Shown here one piece after another: positions 1-9,099 of a DNA stretch of 40,413 bases. A program made the translations under genes and the position numbers. The notes beneath the pieces were generated by a model. It was given only the letters and a program-made list of their open reading frames with translations, did not search any database and was not told the DNA's origin. Within the stretch, counting starts at the first letter, position 1. Every line of letters starts with the position of its first letter. Source of the stretch: a virus; the IMG/VR virus record IMGVR_UViG_3300008448_000222, positions 1 through 40,413 of that record; one strand, written 5' to 3'.

Positions 1-3000
1 AGAACCAGCATTACGCTTAACAGCATCTGTTTCGTTTTTACGGATACGAGGATCTTTATCAATTAGAAGATTATAAGATAATGAGTTAATAAAATCATTA
101 AAATAAAAATCACCAATAAAGTCTTCTACGTTCTTATATTTATTTTCATCAAATGGTACTAAAAGATTATCAATTTTACCATCAGTTGATTTACTAATTA
201 TTTTATAACTAGATAATCTATTATGATAATTATTTAAATCTTTAGTAAACATTTCACGAATAGCATCCTTTATCTCTTTTTCTATTTGAGTAGGACTATT
301 TCTTTTAATTGTAGCTTCAAGTTTTGATTTTTTATTTAATTCATCTGGTGTTAAATCTTTTGTCTTTTCTAATAACATCATGTTTGCTAGTTCTTTACGA
401 GCTTTAACATAAGATTTTAAATTATTAGAATATTTCATAAGTTCTTTAAAATTCCATAAATCAAAACCTCTACCTACACCTTTAAGTGAGCCATCTTTAT
501 TTCTTTTTAAATTACCTTTACCATCAGTTTGTATATGAAAATCTTCATATAGAATAGGTCCAGTATAACCTTCAGATAGAATATTTTTTATTTCCTGTTT
601 TCTTTTGATATCTTCACCTTGTTGATTTATAACATCAAAAGCTTCTTCAGTACTTAAATTTTCAGTATTATATTCTTTATTTTCTAATTTAGCTAATTCT
701 AATTGTAAGTTAAGTCTTTCTTCAGAATTATTTTGTCTGCTCATAAAATCTAATAAAGACTCTATACCTTCATTTAATTCATTCTCAACCCTATCAATTA
801 AACTTATCTCAGATAACAATAAATCAAATATTGTATCAACAGCAGAATCAGTCATACCACCATTTTCTAAATCAAAAAACTTATCGTTATTTCTTACATT
901 ATTAACAGGTAATTGTATAGCTTCATCAGTTGATTTAGTTTCAAATATTTTAGGTATAAAATAAGAGGACTCAACTTCTGTAACTAGACCAGCTTCATTT
1001 TTAATCTTTTTAACTTTTCTTTCTTTAAATAAAGTTAGTTGAAGAAGATTAAGAGATTTAAAGTCAATTGTTTTTGATGTAACACCTTTACCTTCTTTAG
1101 TAGTAGACCTACTAAAACCTTCAATAATTTTACCTTTTTCATCTCTAGGTTTAAGAGGCGTTTGTCTTAAATCACCTGTATTCTCAAATTTAAAATCTTT
1201 AAAAATAGACTCAGTCATAGCTTGAGTACCAGAAAGTAAATAGTTATTTTTAACTGTTCCAGGATATTTAGCTGCTAATTTATCTCTTTTAGCTTTATCT
1301 CTAAGTCTTCGTGTAGCAACACTCTGATAAGATTTTAATACGTGAGAGTATCTTTGATTTTGATTAGCATCTTGAAAACTTGATTCAGTAACAGTTTCAT
1401 CAAATAAAGCATTAGCATTAGCTATCTTTTTAATAAAACCTAATACATCTTCTACTTTAGTTTCTGTTTTATTATTTTCATCTAGATATTCTCTATCAGG
1501 AAATGGTATGTAAATATTACGATATTCATTAGGATTAATTTGAAACTTACTTGAATCTCTACCTTGTTCTCTTAATTTTTGAACTTTAAATTCATAATAA
1601 TTTTTAAGATCAGTAACTTGTTCGTCACTTTTAAACATTATTTTTTTAATCTGATCTAAACTATTTTTAGTTAAACCTTCTGCAATTTTATTTTCATCTT
1701 GAGATTTAACTAATAATTCTTTAAAAGAAGTATAAAAGTTTTGATCTTTTTTTGGTATTAATACTTTAAATAAATCAACATTTTCATTGTAAAAATTATC
1801 AAGAATACTAAAAATGATTAAACCTTCAGATAAAGTCATTCCTGTAAGTTTTTCAAAACTAGGTATATTTAATTCTGTATCTTTTTTCTGTACTTTAAAT
1901 CCTTCATTAAACTTTGTAATTACATCTTTAAATATTTTTTTATATTCAACTGAATTACCATTTGCATTTTTAATTAAAATTAAAGAATCTTCAAAAATTA
2001 AATCTTCTAAAGCTTTAAAATATCTGTCATACAACGCTCTTTGTTTAGGATCATTTAAAATATCACTTAATTTATTATTATCCCAATTTGCATACCAATC
2101 TTTTATCTGTACTTGATCTACATCTTCATTAAGAGCATTAATTACTATACTTTGTCTTGTATCTGAATCAATAAGTGTTTGTAAATAACTTAATTTTTCT
2201 TTATCAAAAGTAATTCTAAACAAATTAACTAATTGATGTTCGTTATCATATTCATCAGAATTATGTTTAGTAATTTCTTTAAGAGCTTGATAAACAGCTC
2301 TGGACATGTCATTTCCATATTCAACAAATTTTTCAAACTCATCCATAACATCAGTAAAGTCTTTTGATGCTAATGATTTTATCAAACCATTATATACTAC
2401 AGAACCATCTACAGATTTAAATATTTTTCTACCTGTATATTCATCTTCTACTTCATAAGTAACAAGACTCATAAATTCTCTTAGCTGATTAGGAATCATA
2501 TCAAATCCACCAATTTCAACATTAGTGATATCTAACATCTCTCTATTGTCAGCTTTATTCTCATCAAAGTAATCATCATCAAAAGGATTAAAATTAAATA
2601 ACTTATATTTATCTTTTAATCCATCTAGTATTACATCAATGTTATGTTTATTTTCTTCATTATTAACATTGAATATTTCTTGTATTTTTATTAATTCATT
2701 ATACTTTTTATCAGCAGCAGCATCACCTTTTTTCTCAGCTATAATATTTATTATTTCTGAATTCTCTTCACTATCAGGATTATAAAAATTAAACCTTTCT
2801 TCCATTACTTTATTAAAAACAGTAACTATATCAGGTTTAACATCAGATTGATCCTTACGTATTTCATGATAAACTAAAGCAGCAATATCACTAATTATTT
2901 TGTCAGTCTCTTGCTCTTTTGCGTAAACAATGGAAAGTGCTCCATTTTTATCTAAACCTTGATTATCCAATATGATTAATTGGAATGCTGGAATTTGTCT

Positions 3001-4620
3001 CATTTGTCTAACGAATCTATTAGGTGTGATAGTTTTATTTTTAAACCTTTGATTGTTGATGTCATGAAATAAAGCGTCAACTTTACCTCTAACACCGATT
3101 AACTTAAGAAACGCGTTCATAAGTCTATTAAACAAATTAACAATTGATAAGTTACTAGTAGATGGTTTATTAGTTTTAGTAAAAGCTTGATATCTATCAG
3201 CTAAATACTCTTCATAAACTAACTGTTCTAGTTCTTGTTTTGATAAAGATTCATAATTACTTACTGAATCTCTTAACTTATCAATCTTATCATTAAGCTG
3301 TTTTTCAGAAAGATTCATTTCTTTCCTAGCTTCATTAATATATAGATCTATTTCATTATCATTTAAGAACATTCTAAATACAGCATGAAATGCTTCATGA
3401 TATTCTGTACCTTGTTCTGCAGCTTTTTCATTTAGGTAAATTAGATTATTAAAAAATAAACCAAATGGAACACCAGATACTTTCATGTTATCCATAACAG
3501 TTTCAATATCAGTAGATACTTCAACAGCATCTCCTAATATAGCTCTAATGTTTTCTTTTGCTTTATCTATTTTAATTCTAGATTCTTCAGGTGCAGCTTG
3601 TGGTTGTAAACTAAATGGTAACGCTTCATAATATGGATCAATTAATTTAATAAGAACATCTATTTCTCCATAAAAATCATTAATATCAAATTTAGTAATA
3701 AATTCTTCTAATGCTTCAGAATAAATATTACTATTTAATAATTGTAACATACCTAAGTATACATTAGTTTTATTACTACTTAATAATAAATCAGTTACAG
3801 GTTTAATTAAATCATTATCAATTAAACCGTTAAGAATAGGATAAATTTTTTCTTTAAATCCATCTTTAGAAACAGAAAAATCACTTGATCTAATATATTG
3901 AAGTAAAGGAAGTAGTTTAGATCTTATTAAATTTTTATCTAAGTCATTAATAACAAGATTATATTCTTTATTTATTATAAAAGTAGTTGTTTTACCTTCT
4001 GTATTACGATAATTTCTTCTATTATAATTAATATTTTCAGGTAATTTATATAAATTATCAAGATTTTTTATTACTAATTCTTTAAAGTTATTATATAAAG
4101 GTAAATTATCATTAATAAAAGATCGTAAATTTTTATCTTTTGTTACAGATGCAAGTTTATAAAAGAATTCATTAACAAAATAATCATCAATAAATGTATC
4201 TGGCGGACCATATAAGTTTAAATAAAGTTGACTTAAATCTTGTACATCTATTATATCATAACCTAAATTAATAAAATTATATTTTAGATTATCTAAACTT
4301 TGTTGATAATCATCAGTAATATTAATCCATAATTTATTTAAAATTAATAATGATTCTTTATTATTAAGTTCTAAAAATTTATTAATTGTTTCTTCTAACA
4401 TTGGAAAATCATCTGAATTAACTAAATTTTGTACCATACTCTCTGAATTATTAAAGTTTAAGTATAATTTAGCTGCTTCTTCTTTTAATATAATAGGATC
4501 ATTAATTGTATCTGAAAAATGTTCTACATATTTATCAAAGACTTTTGATGGCCTACCGAATGGATCTAATACTTCTACTATTTCGTTAGTATTAGGATCT
4601 CTTTTTATTTGACATATCAT
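1..4620 (-). CDS. Giant phage protein with HExxH metallopeptidase-like motif (C-terminus outside window)
   Basis: The frame is open from the ATG at 4618-4620 to base 1, giving at least 1540 residues with no stop, so the gene is cut by the window edge. The protein starts MICQIKRDPNTNEIVEV and is charged and mostly helical. Residues 408-412 read HEAFH inside GTEYHEAFHAVF, and about 60 residues later comes EEYLADRYQ (Glu 470/471, Asp 474). An HExxH followed by a downstream Glu is the zinc-binding pattern of zincin metallopeptidases. Giant multidomain proteins of this kind are typical of crAss-like and other large phages, where they may be ejected with the DNA or act in transcription. The peptidase role is inference. 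No RNA polymerase DxDxD-type motif was found in the visible part. The gene follows a strong terminator, so it is probably a separate transcription unit. Confidence 0.85.
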   Translation of the reverse strand, partial: MICQIKRDPNTNEIVEVLDPFGRPSKVFDKYVEHFSDTINDPIILKEEAAKLYLNFNNSESMVQNLVNSDDFPMLEETINKFLELNNKESLLILNKLWINITDDYQQSLDNLKYNFINLGYDIIDVQDLSQLYLNLYGPPDTFIDDYFVNEFFYKLASVTKDKNLRSFINDNLPLYNNFKELVIKNLDNLYKLPENINYNRRNYRNTEGKTTTFIINKEYNLVINDLDKNLIRSKLLPLLQYIRSSDFSVSKDGFKEKIYPILNGLIDNDLIKPVTDLLLSSNKTNVYLGMLQLLNSNIYSEALEEFITKFDINDFYGEIDVLIKLIDPYYEALPFSLQPQAAPEESRIKIDKAKENIRAILGDAVEVSTDIETVMDNMKVSGVPFGLFFNNLIYLNEKAAEQGTEYHEAFHAVFRMFLNDNEIDLYINEARKEMNLSEKQLNDKIDKLRDSVSNYESLSKQELEQLVYEEYLADRYQAFTKTNKPSTSNLSIVNLFNRLMNAFLKLIGVRGKVDALFHDINNQRFKNKTITPNRFVRQMRQIPAFQLIILDNQGLDKNGALSIVYAKEQETDKIISDIAALVYHEIRKDQSDVKPDIVTVFNKVMEERFNFYNPDSEENSEIINIIAEKKGDAAADKKYNELIKIQEIFNVNNEENKHNIDVILDGLKDKYKLFNFNPFDDDYFDENKADNREMLDITNVEIGGFDMIPNQLREFMSLVTYEVEDEYTGRKIFKSVDGSVVYNGLIKSLASKDFTDVMDEFEKFVEYGNDMSRAVYQALKEITKHNSDEYDNEHQLVNLFRITFDKEKLSYLQTLIDSDTRQSIVINALNEDVDQVQIKDWYANWDNNKLSDILNDPKQRALYDRYFKALEDLIFEDSLILIKNANGNSVEYKKIFKDVITKFNEGFKVQKKDTELNIPSFEKLTGMTLSEGLIIFSILDNFYNENVDLFKVLIPKKDQNFYTSFKELLVKSQDENKIAEGLTKNSLDQIKKIMFKSDEQVTDLKNYYEFKVQKLREQGRDSSKFQINPNEYRNIYIPFPDREYLDENNKTETKVEDVLGFIKKIANANALFDETVTESSFQDANQNQRYSHVLKSYQSVATRRLRDKAKRDKLAAKYPGTVKNNYLLSGTQAMTESIFKDFKFENTGDLRQTPLKPRDEKGKIIEGFSRSTTKEGKGVTSKTIDFKSLNLLQLTLFKERKVKKIKNEAGLVTEVESSYFIPKIFETKSTDEAIQLPVNNVRNNDKFFDLENGGMTDSAVDTIFDLLLSEISLIDRVENELNEGIESLLDFMSRQNNSEERLNLQLELAKLENKEYNTENLSTEEAFDVINQQGEDIKRKQEIKNILSEGYTGPILYEDFHIQTDGKGNLKRNKDGSLKGVGRGFDLWNFKELMKYSNNLKSYVKARKELANMMLLEKTKDLTPDELNKKSKLEATIKRNSPTQIEKEIKDAIREMFTKDLNNYHNRLSSYKIISKSTDGKIDNLLVPFDENKYKNVEDFIGDFYFNDFINSLSYNLLIDKDPRIRKNETDAVKRNAGS

Positions 4621-4646
4621 ATATTTTTATTATATCTTTTTTTATT

Positions 4647-4703
4647 AAAAAATAATACGCGTATTTCTTTATTATCGCAATGATAATAAATAGTACGCGC
4701 ATT
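4647..4703 (-). terminator. Bipartite rho-independent terminator between the replication operon and the giant gene
   Basis: Read on the minus strand, an outer stem AATGCGCGT / ACGCGTATT (9 bp, one G-U; 4695-4703 with 4654-4662) encloses a short internal loop. An inner stem TTTATTATC / GATAATAAA (9 bp) follows, with loop ATTGC. The structure ends in ATTTTTT. It lies 13 bases after the HNH gene stop and just before the giant gene, as expected for the end of the replication operon. The outer arms also make a direct near-repeat TARTACGCGYATT (4653-4665 and 4691-4703), so operator function is an alternative. Confidence 0.75.
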
Positions 4704-4715
4704 AATCTCTTAATC

Positions 4716-5279
4716 TTACTTAGATACAATTAAATCTTTTGTCCTATAGACAAGAGCTCTTGCTATAATTATACTATCCTCTGTCCTCGAATCAGACTTA
4801 AATTTATTATAATTGTTAAGCACAATTTGAGTATTATCCATAGTATAACCTTTATCAGAATCAATTCTATCAATAGATGGAGCATATGGACTTAGTTTAT
4901 CCAGATGACCATTTTTTGAATATTGTTTTATTTCAAAAGGTAGTCCAGTAACTGAACAAATACCCTCTCGTAATCTTGATTCTATCCACTCTATGCTTAA
5001 ATCAAAATCTAAATTCTTAGATTTAGATCTTGAATAAGCACTGTTCCACAGAGTTCTTGCTCTATATTTAATTGGATTATTTTTAGCATAGTTCTCAAGA
5101 TATTTTCGACGCATCTCTTTACGTTCAAGTTCTCTATTTTTATCATCAATTTTCTTTTGAACAGATTTTGCCTTTCTCTTATAATGACCATGCTCCACTA
5201 ATAATTCGGATATTTGATTTGCATTTAAATCAAACATGAATTTATGGATTAAGTTAAGTTCTTTATTACTATATCTCAT
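4716..5279 (-). CDS. HNH-type endonuclease, probably a free-standing homing enzyme
   Basis: A 187-residue protein starting at the ATG at 5277-5279, one base after the dUTPase stop; the longer frame from 5300 would need a TTG start inside dut. The C-terminal half holds CSVTGLPFE, then SIDRIDSDKGYTMDN and QIVLNNYN. This matches the phage HNH family where a Cys-rich turn is followed by a D-R-x-D...GY...N core. The N-terminal half is a basic, Lys/Arg-rich helical region that could bind DNA. No intron surrounds it, so it is most likely a selfish free-standing endonuclease at the end of the operon. A structure-specific nuclease of the endonuclease VII group is an alternative. Confidence 0.7.
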   Translation of the reverse strand: MRYSNKELNLIHKFMFDLNANQISELLVEHGHYKRKAKSVQKKIDDKNRELERKEMRRKYLENYAKNNPIKYRARTLWNSAYSRSKSKNLDFDLSIEWIESRLREGICSVTGLPFEIKQYSKNGHLDKLSPYAPSIDRIDSDKGYTMDNTQIVLNNYNKFKSDSRTEDSIIIARALVYRTKDLIVSK

Positions 5280-5280
5280 A

Positions 5281-5751
5281 TTAGTTTCCAGTAGAACCAA
5301 ATCCTCCGCTACCTCTTTCTGTTTCCATTAGAGATTCAGATTCAATGAATTCTACATTAATTAATTTCTCAAAACTAATTTGTGCTATTTTATCACCTAC
5401 ATCGTATAATTTTTCAGGCATTGTATCTGGATCAATATACTCTGAATCCATATAAATGAAGTTAGGAGCAGCAAGTTTAAACCTTACTTTCCATTCTCCA
5501 CGATAATCTGAATCAATTACACCTACAGAATTGCACATAGTAAGATCATAATTACTGATGCTACTTCTTGGAAATATTTTACCAACATATCCTTCCGGAA
5601 TTTCAGTAGAAAACCCAAGACCGTATTCAACGTATCTTTCATTATGATTTATTGATGTAGCAATTACATCATAACATGCTGCAGATTCAGTAGATTTAGT
5701 AGGTAATTTAGCTTTGTCATTTAACAATTTAATTTGTATTTGTTGCTTCAT
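5281..5751 (-). CDS. dut: Deoxyuridine triphosphatase (dUTPase)
   Basis: A 156-residue protein of normal trimeric dUTPase length with all five motifs in order: AACYDVIA (1), PRSSIS (2), NSVGVIDSDYRGE (3, with the catalytic Asp), GDKIAQISFEK (4) and the glycine-rich tail RGSGGFGSTG (5). It converts dUTP to dUMP plus pyrophosphate, keeping uracil out of phage DNA and supplying dUMP for the ThyX encoded at 31050-31718. The start overlaps the end of the preceding gene by 23 bases, which suggests translational coupling. Confidence 0.96.
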   Translation of the reverse strand: MKQQIQIKLLNDKAKLPTKSTESAACYDVIATSINHNERYVEYGLGFSTEIPEGYVGKIFPRSSISNYDLTMCNSVGVIDSDYRGEWKVRFKLAAPNFIYMDSEYIDPDTMPEKLYDVGDKIAQISFEKLINVEFIESESLMETERGSGGFGSTGN

Positions 5752-6388
5752 AAGTTATAATTTTTACTAAGTTATTATTAAATTCTTTTTGAATAATTTT
5801 GTTAATAATCTGCATGTTTAATTTTTCAGGAATAACAATGATAGTTTTAAGATTAGGATATTTGTTATAAAGCTTTCTACAGCACAAAGCAAATGATATA
5901 TAATCAACTTTATTGTTAATTATATAATGTGCACTAGAAATCTTAATATTAATATTCTTATTAGGTAAATTAAAATTGACTACATCGATATTACCTAAAT
6001 CTTGAATAGTTGAATCTGTAGAATAATTTACAATTAATTCATACTCACCACTCGTTGTGTAATAAGAAATATCTTCTTTATAGTCATCATGTTTAATATC
6101 ATACAGTTCATTAAACTGTAGTTCTGATTCATTAACAAACTTTTGTCTAAAGTTATTTATTAACTCTTGAGTTGGTTTTTGAGAAGTTGTAACCTTGTTA
6201 GCTAATAAAGTTTTAATCTCATACGTCATTAACTTTACAGTTAATTTATCAGGATCAGAACTTAAATAAGCATGTAAAGTTTTAGGATCTATAAGATCAG
6301 TAATTACAAACTCCTCATTCTTATGAGTTATAGCTTTAGATATGTACGGTTCAATTAGATACTCTGTTGAGTGAAATTTAAATTGCAT
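5729..6388 (-). CDS. Unknown protein in the replication operon
   Basis: A 219-residue protein I do not recognise. It begins MQFKFHSTEYLIEPY and ends with an alternating beta/helix section (KTIIVIPEKLNMQIINK...VKIITYE) that resembles a small Rossmann-like or nuclease-like half. No clear catalytic set is visible. It overlaps dut by 23 bases and follows the next unknown gene after 3 bases, so it belongs to the same transcript as the nucleotide and nuclease genes around it. No signal peptide or membrane segment. Confidence 0.7.
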   Translation of the reverse strand: MQFKFHSTEYLIEPYISKAITHKNEEFVITDLIDPKTLHAYLSSDPDKLTVKLMTYEIKTLLANKVTTSQKPTQELINNFRQKFVNESELQFNELYDIKHDDYKEDISYYTTSGEYELIVNYSTDSTIQDLGNIDVVNFNLPNKNINIKISSAHYIINNKVDYISFALCCRKLYNKYPNLKTIIVIPEKLNMQIINKIIQKEFNNNLVKIITYEATNTN

Positions 6389-6392
6389 TTGT

Positions 6393-6989
6393 TTATTCTT
6401 TTAATTCTGTTTGATATAAAAAGTTAACATCAAATAATTCTTCTTCATTTTTTACTTTGCTATCAAACTCTTTATCCCAGAGTTCATTAGCTAAGTCTTC
6501 TTCTAACTCTAGTTCTTTAACTAAAGTTTGATAATATTCTTGAGAGTGTTTTAAAACATGATATTCTTTACTTAATCCTATTTTCTTACTGATTGTATCA
6601 TAAACAATAAATTTATCTTTATCAGAATCCAGTAAATGTTCTGAATACATTTCACTAAATTTAGAATTAATAAAGTTACTCAAGCTTTTACCACCCATAG
6701 TTTTAAACATAATTATTGCTAAATTATCATCACGATTTCCTACATGATAAGAACCTAAATAATATTTAGTAATACTCTTTAACTTAGTTATTTTATTTTC
6801 AAATTGATCATCTACTTTTACAAGTACATAAAATATACCATCTTCCATTTTAGAGTCATTTACAGACTTATCTCCTAAATAGACATTGAGTATATTAAAA
6901 GAAAATAAAATACTTTTTATTTCATTATTATAATATAAATTAACAGTCGGTTCAAATAGATACCGATATGTTTTTGTTTTCTTTAACAT
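6393..6989 (-). CDS. Unknown protein between exonuclease and dUTPase genes
   Basis: A 198-residue protein without a motif I can name. The N-terminal 100 residues look mostly beta (YRYLFEPTVNLYYNNEI), and the C-terminal part is helical and acidic (ELELEEDLANELWDKEFD). The neighbouring 219-residue protein also starts with an aromatic, beta-rich stretch containing a LxEPxx motif, so the two could be distantly related, but identity is too low to claim this by eye. It sits in a tight operon, 8 bases after the exonuclease gene. Confidence 0.68.
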   Translation of the reverse strand: MLKKTKTYRYLFEPTVNLYYNNEIKSILFSFNILNVYLGDKSVNDSKMEDGIFYVLVKVDDQFENKITKLKSITKYYLGSYHVGNRDDNLAIIMFKTMGGKSLSNFINSKFSEMYSEHLLDSDKDKFIVYDTISKKIGLSKEYHVLKHSQEYYQTLVKELELEEDLANELWDKEFDSKVKNEEELFDVNFLYQTELKE

Positions 6990-6997
6990 TTAATATT

Positions 6998-7783
6998 TTA
7001 ATTACAATCATTAAACACTTTGATTTGAATATCATCAATGTTATTATGATTTCTTAATATGTAAACAAGTGAAAAATTTTCTTTAATTCGATCTTCATAA
7101 TCGAAAGGATAAACTTTTTTGTATTCTTCAATAACAACTTGTTTACATTCTTCTCTATTAGCACAATCTTTTAAGAGAGAATATGTTTTAACAGGACCAT
7201 ATTTAGGTAGTCCTGGTATATTATCAGCGGTATCCCCCATTAACATTTGAGCGTATAAAGATTTATAACCTGTGGCATCAAGTTTCTTCTTATCATCATT
7301 ATAATATATATAACAGTTATCATCAGATACTATAGTTCTCTGATGTGTTTTTAAATTATAATGTATACCATTAACTTGAGGTAAATCTTTATCTATACTT
7401 GCAATAACAGCTTTATAAGAATATACATTCTCAACACTCTCATTACAAAAAGAATTAATTCTTTCAGATAATATAGCTGCTAAGTCATCAGCCTCTATAC
7501 CATCAATAACAATAAATTTATATTCTTTAATAAGAAGATCTCTTATTTCATAAAAATAAAGAGGCTTTTCAAATTTACGATTACCTTTATATTCTTTTGT
7601 TACAGCAACTTTCTTTCTGAAATTATTCTTACCGTCAAGTATACCGATATAAAGATTAGTATCACAATTTTTTAATACATCTTTTATATGAGCATGAATA
7701 GTTTCTTTATAATCTTCTTTGTTGCCATGTATGTAAAGAAGACAAGTTGCATCAAAAATTACAATTTGTTTATCTATTTCCAT
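6998..7783 (-). CDS. 5'-3' exonuclease / flap endonuclease (PIN-like)
   Basis: A 261-residue protein with the FEN/5'-3' exonuclease layout. An N-terminal PIN-like domain has acidic metal ligands (IFDATCLL near residue 11, LDGKNNFR, then GIEADDLAAIL). SIDKDLPQV provides another acidic pair, and a helix-three-turn-helix DNA-binding motif reads GDTADNIPGLPKYGPVKT. Length and order resemble T5 D15 and T4 RNase H. It probably removes RNA primers or 5' flaps and may degrade host DNA. It is encoded between a PD-(D/E)XK nuclease and unknown genes in the replication operon. Confidence 0.92.
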   Translation of the reverse strand: MEIDKQIVIFDATCLLYIHGNKEDYKETIHAHIKDVLKNCDTNLYIGILDGKNNFRKKVAVTKEYKGNRKFEKPLYFYEIRDLLIKEYKFIVIDGIEADDLAAILSERINSFCNESVENVYSYKAVIASIDKDLPQVNGIHYNLKTHQRTIVSDDNCYIYYNDDKKKLDATGYKSLYAQMLMGDTADNIPGLPKYGPVKTYSLLKDCANREECKQVVIEEYKKVYPFDYEDRIKENFSLVYILRNHNNIDDIQIKVFNDCN

Positions 7784-7786
7784 CTT

Positions 7787-8338
7787 TTAACTTTTGTTAG
7801 TAAACTCTGATAATGTTTTTATCTTCCATTTCAAAGTTCTCAATTTACCTTTTTTGGTATAAGAGAATTTATTTGGTGTAAATGTGCTAGCAAATAAACC
7901 GTTCTTTGAATGTAAAGGCATTATCTTATTTACATAAATTTTATACCTATAGTACATTTGTTTTTGTATTATAGGAAATTTTATAGTACTACTATTACCT
8001 CTAGCTGCAAATGTACCCTTGACATCTACAACTGAATAATATTTGTTTGTTAGTTCATCTTTATGAGCAAAGTGTTTTGATCTTAGCTCGACTATAATTG
8101 ATTTAAATTTAGAGTCTTCAGTAAAATAAAATATATCTTTAGCTTTATCTTCCCATACGATAATGAAATCAGGTTTATAGATAGAAGCTCTAAGTATTAC
8201 TTTGTCTTTTATTTTTACTTCAGGAAAAAGTTCATATTCAGGTTCTCTTTTGATACTATGAATATACCCTTCTTCTCTTAATTCATTTAACCAATCATAA
8301 TAATATTCTTCTTCTGGTGAATCAAATGTCATAATCAT
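7787..8338 (-). CDS. PD-(D/E)XK nuclease, DUF1064-like
   Basis: A 183-residue protein from the ATG at 8336-8338; a second ATG lies two codons later. The frame extends upstream only through a TTG and across a stable hairpin, so the shorter start is preferred. It opens TFDSPEEEYYYDWLNELREE (Glu side of the core), then YKPDFIIVW and VVDVKGTF, which supply the Asp and the E/D-x-K catalytic pair. This order is that of phage DUF1064/Holliday-resolvase-like nucleases. The ending is basic (KKGKLRTLKWKIK). Likely roles are cutting branched replication intermediates or host DNA. Confidence 0.8.
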   Translation of the reverse strand: MIMTFDSPEEEYYYDWLNELREEGYIHSIKREPEYELFPEVKIKDKVILRASIYKPDFIIVWEDKAKDIFYFTEDSKFKSIIVELRSKHFAHKDELTNKYYSVVDVKGTFAARGNSSTIKFPIIQKQMYYRYKIYVNKIMPLHSKNGLFASTFTPNKFSYTKKGKLRTLKWKIKTLSEFTNKS

Positions 8339-8344
8339 TAGAAA

Positions 8345-8366
8345 GGGTGCCAGTTTCCCAGCACCC
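8345..8366 (-). promoter_or_regulatory. Stable RNA hairpin with GAAA tetraloop in the leader of the nuclease gene
   Basis: On the minus strand GGGTGCTGG-GAAA-CTGGCACCC forms a 9-bp stem (two G-U pairs) closed by a GNRA loop, unusually GC-rich for this genome. It lies between the UDG-like gene stop and the nuclease ATG, 6 bases from the start. It lacks a good U-tract (UUUCUAA follows), so control of translation or of mRNA ends is more likely than termination. Confidence 0.55.
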
Positions 8367-8391
8367 GTGACCTTTAAAATACTTAATACTA

Positions 8392-9099
8392 CTACCAATT
8401 TATTGATAAAGATTCGTCAATAGTTTTTAATTCTTGATTAATCTTATCAAATAAACAGTATCGGTGAAAGATTTCTCTTTCTTCTCTTGTTTTACAGACC
8501 TCTTTGGGCGTATATATTACATTAGCTTTTTCAGGAAATGATAAATTAGATACATTACCAATACAAACAAATAAACAATTATTGTTGTATTCGTGAATAC
8601 TATTAATCAAAGATTGAGTAAATCTCAACCAATAACTAATATGATTATCTGGATTTACCATTTCTCTTGTCATAGAAGCGTTAATTAATAACACTCCTTG
8701 TTTCATCCATTCGTTTGCATTAAACGTAGTAAATATGTCATCTTTATACAGTTGATAAGTAGTTTCTACTACATCAAGAATATCAGTTCTAATTCTTGGA
8801 AACTTATCTTGTAATTCTAAAGGTATTCCTGTACATCCTACGTTCTCCATAGGTTGATCAAATATCATTACTACTTTTAGATCGTTTAGATTAACAGATC
8901 TAAAAGGTTGAAGTATATTTTGTATCTTAGGTAATAACTTAAAACCTAATTGTTTTGATACATTAAAACCATGATCATCTTTCTTAGGATGATCTGTAAT
9001 TACATTTGTTAAAGTTTGAATATATAACTCACCTAATGGTGATTGAAATAAACTAAGCCATGAATCGTCAATCTTATTTTTAAAAATATCAGTTGTCAT
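8392..9099 (-). CDS. Uracil-DNA glycosylase-like protein with altered catalytic motifs
   Basis: A 235-residue protein with the family 1 UDG framework. LKVVMIFDQP...GCTGIPLE matches the KVVILGQDPYH...G.A.GL.FS region, GVLLINASMTRE matches GVLLLN..LTV, and REIFHRYCLFDKINQEL matches the C-terminal R..F.GC..F...N..L block. The catalytic GQDPYH is changed to FDQPM (residues 80-84), so Gln and Asp are swapped, and the HPSP histidine loop is replaced by TPKE. The fold assignment is fairly secure, the activity is not: it may be a weak glycosylase or a uracil/DNA-binding protein without catalysis. It starts 11 bases inside the primase gene end. Confidence 0.75.
   Translation of the reverse strand: MTTDIFKNKIDDSWLSLFQSPLGELYIQTLTNVITDHPKKDDHGFNVSKQLGFKLLPKIQNILQPFRSVNLNDLKVVMIFDQPMENVGCTGIPLELQDKFPRIRTDILDVVETTYQLYKDDIFTTFNANEWMKQGVLLINASMTREMVNPDNHISYWLRFTQSLINSIHEYNNNCLFVCIGNVSNLSFPEKANVIYTPKEVCKTREEREIFHRYCLFDKINQELKTIDESLSINW

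Noticed and set aside
1814-2116. Plus-strand frame of 100 codons
   Set aside because: It lies fully inside the giant minus-strand gene and has no family-like features.
5009-5191. 60-codon frame inside the HNH gene
   Set aside because: Frame-shifted shadow of the HNH endonuclease gene.
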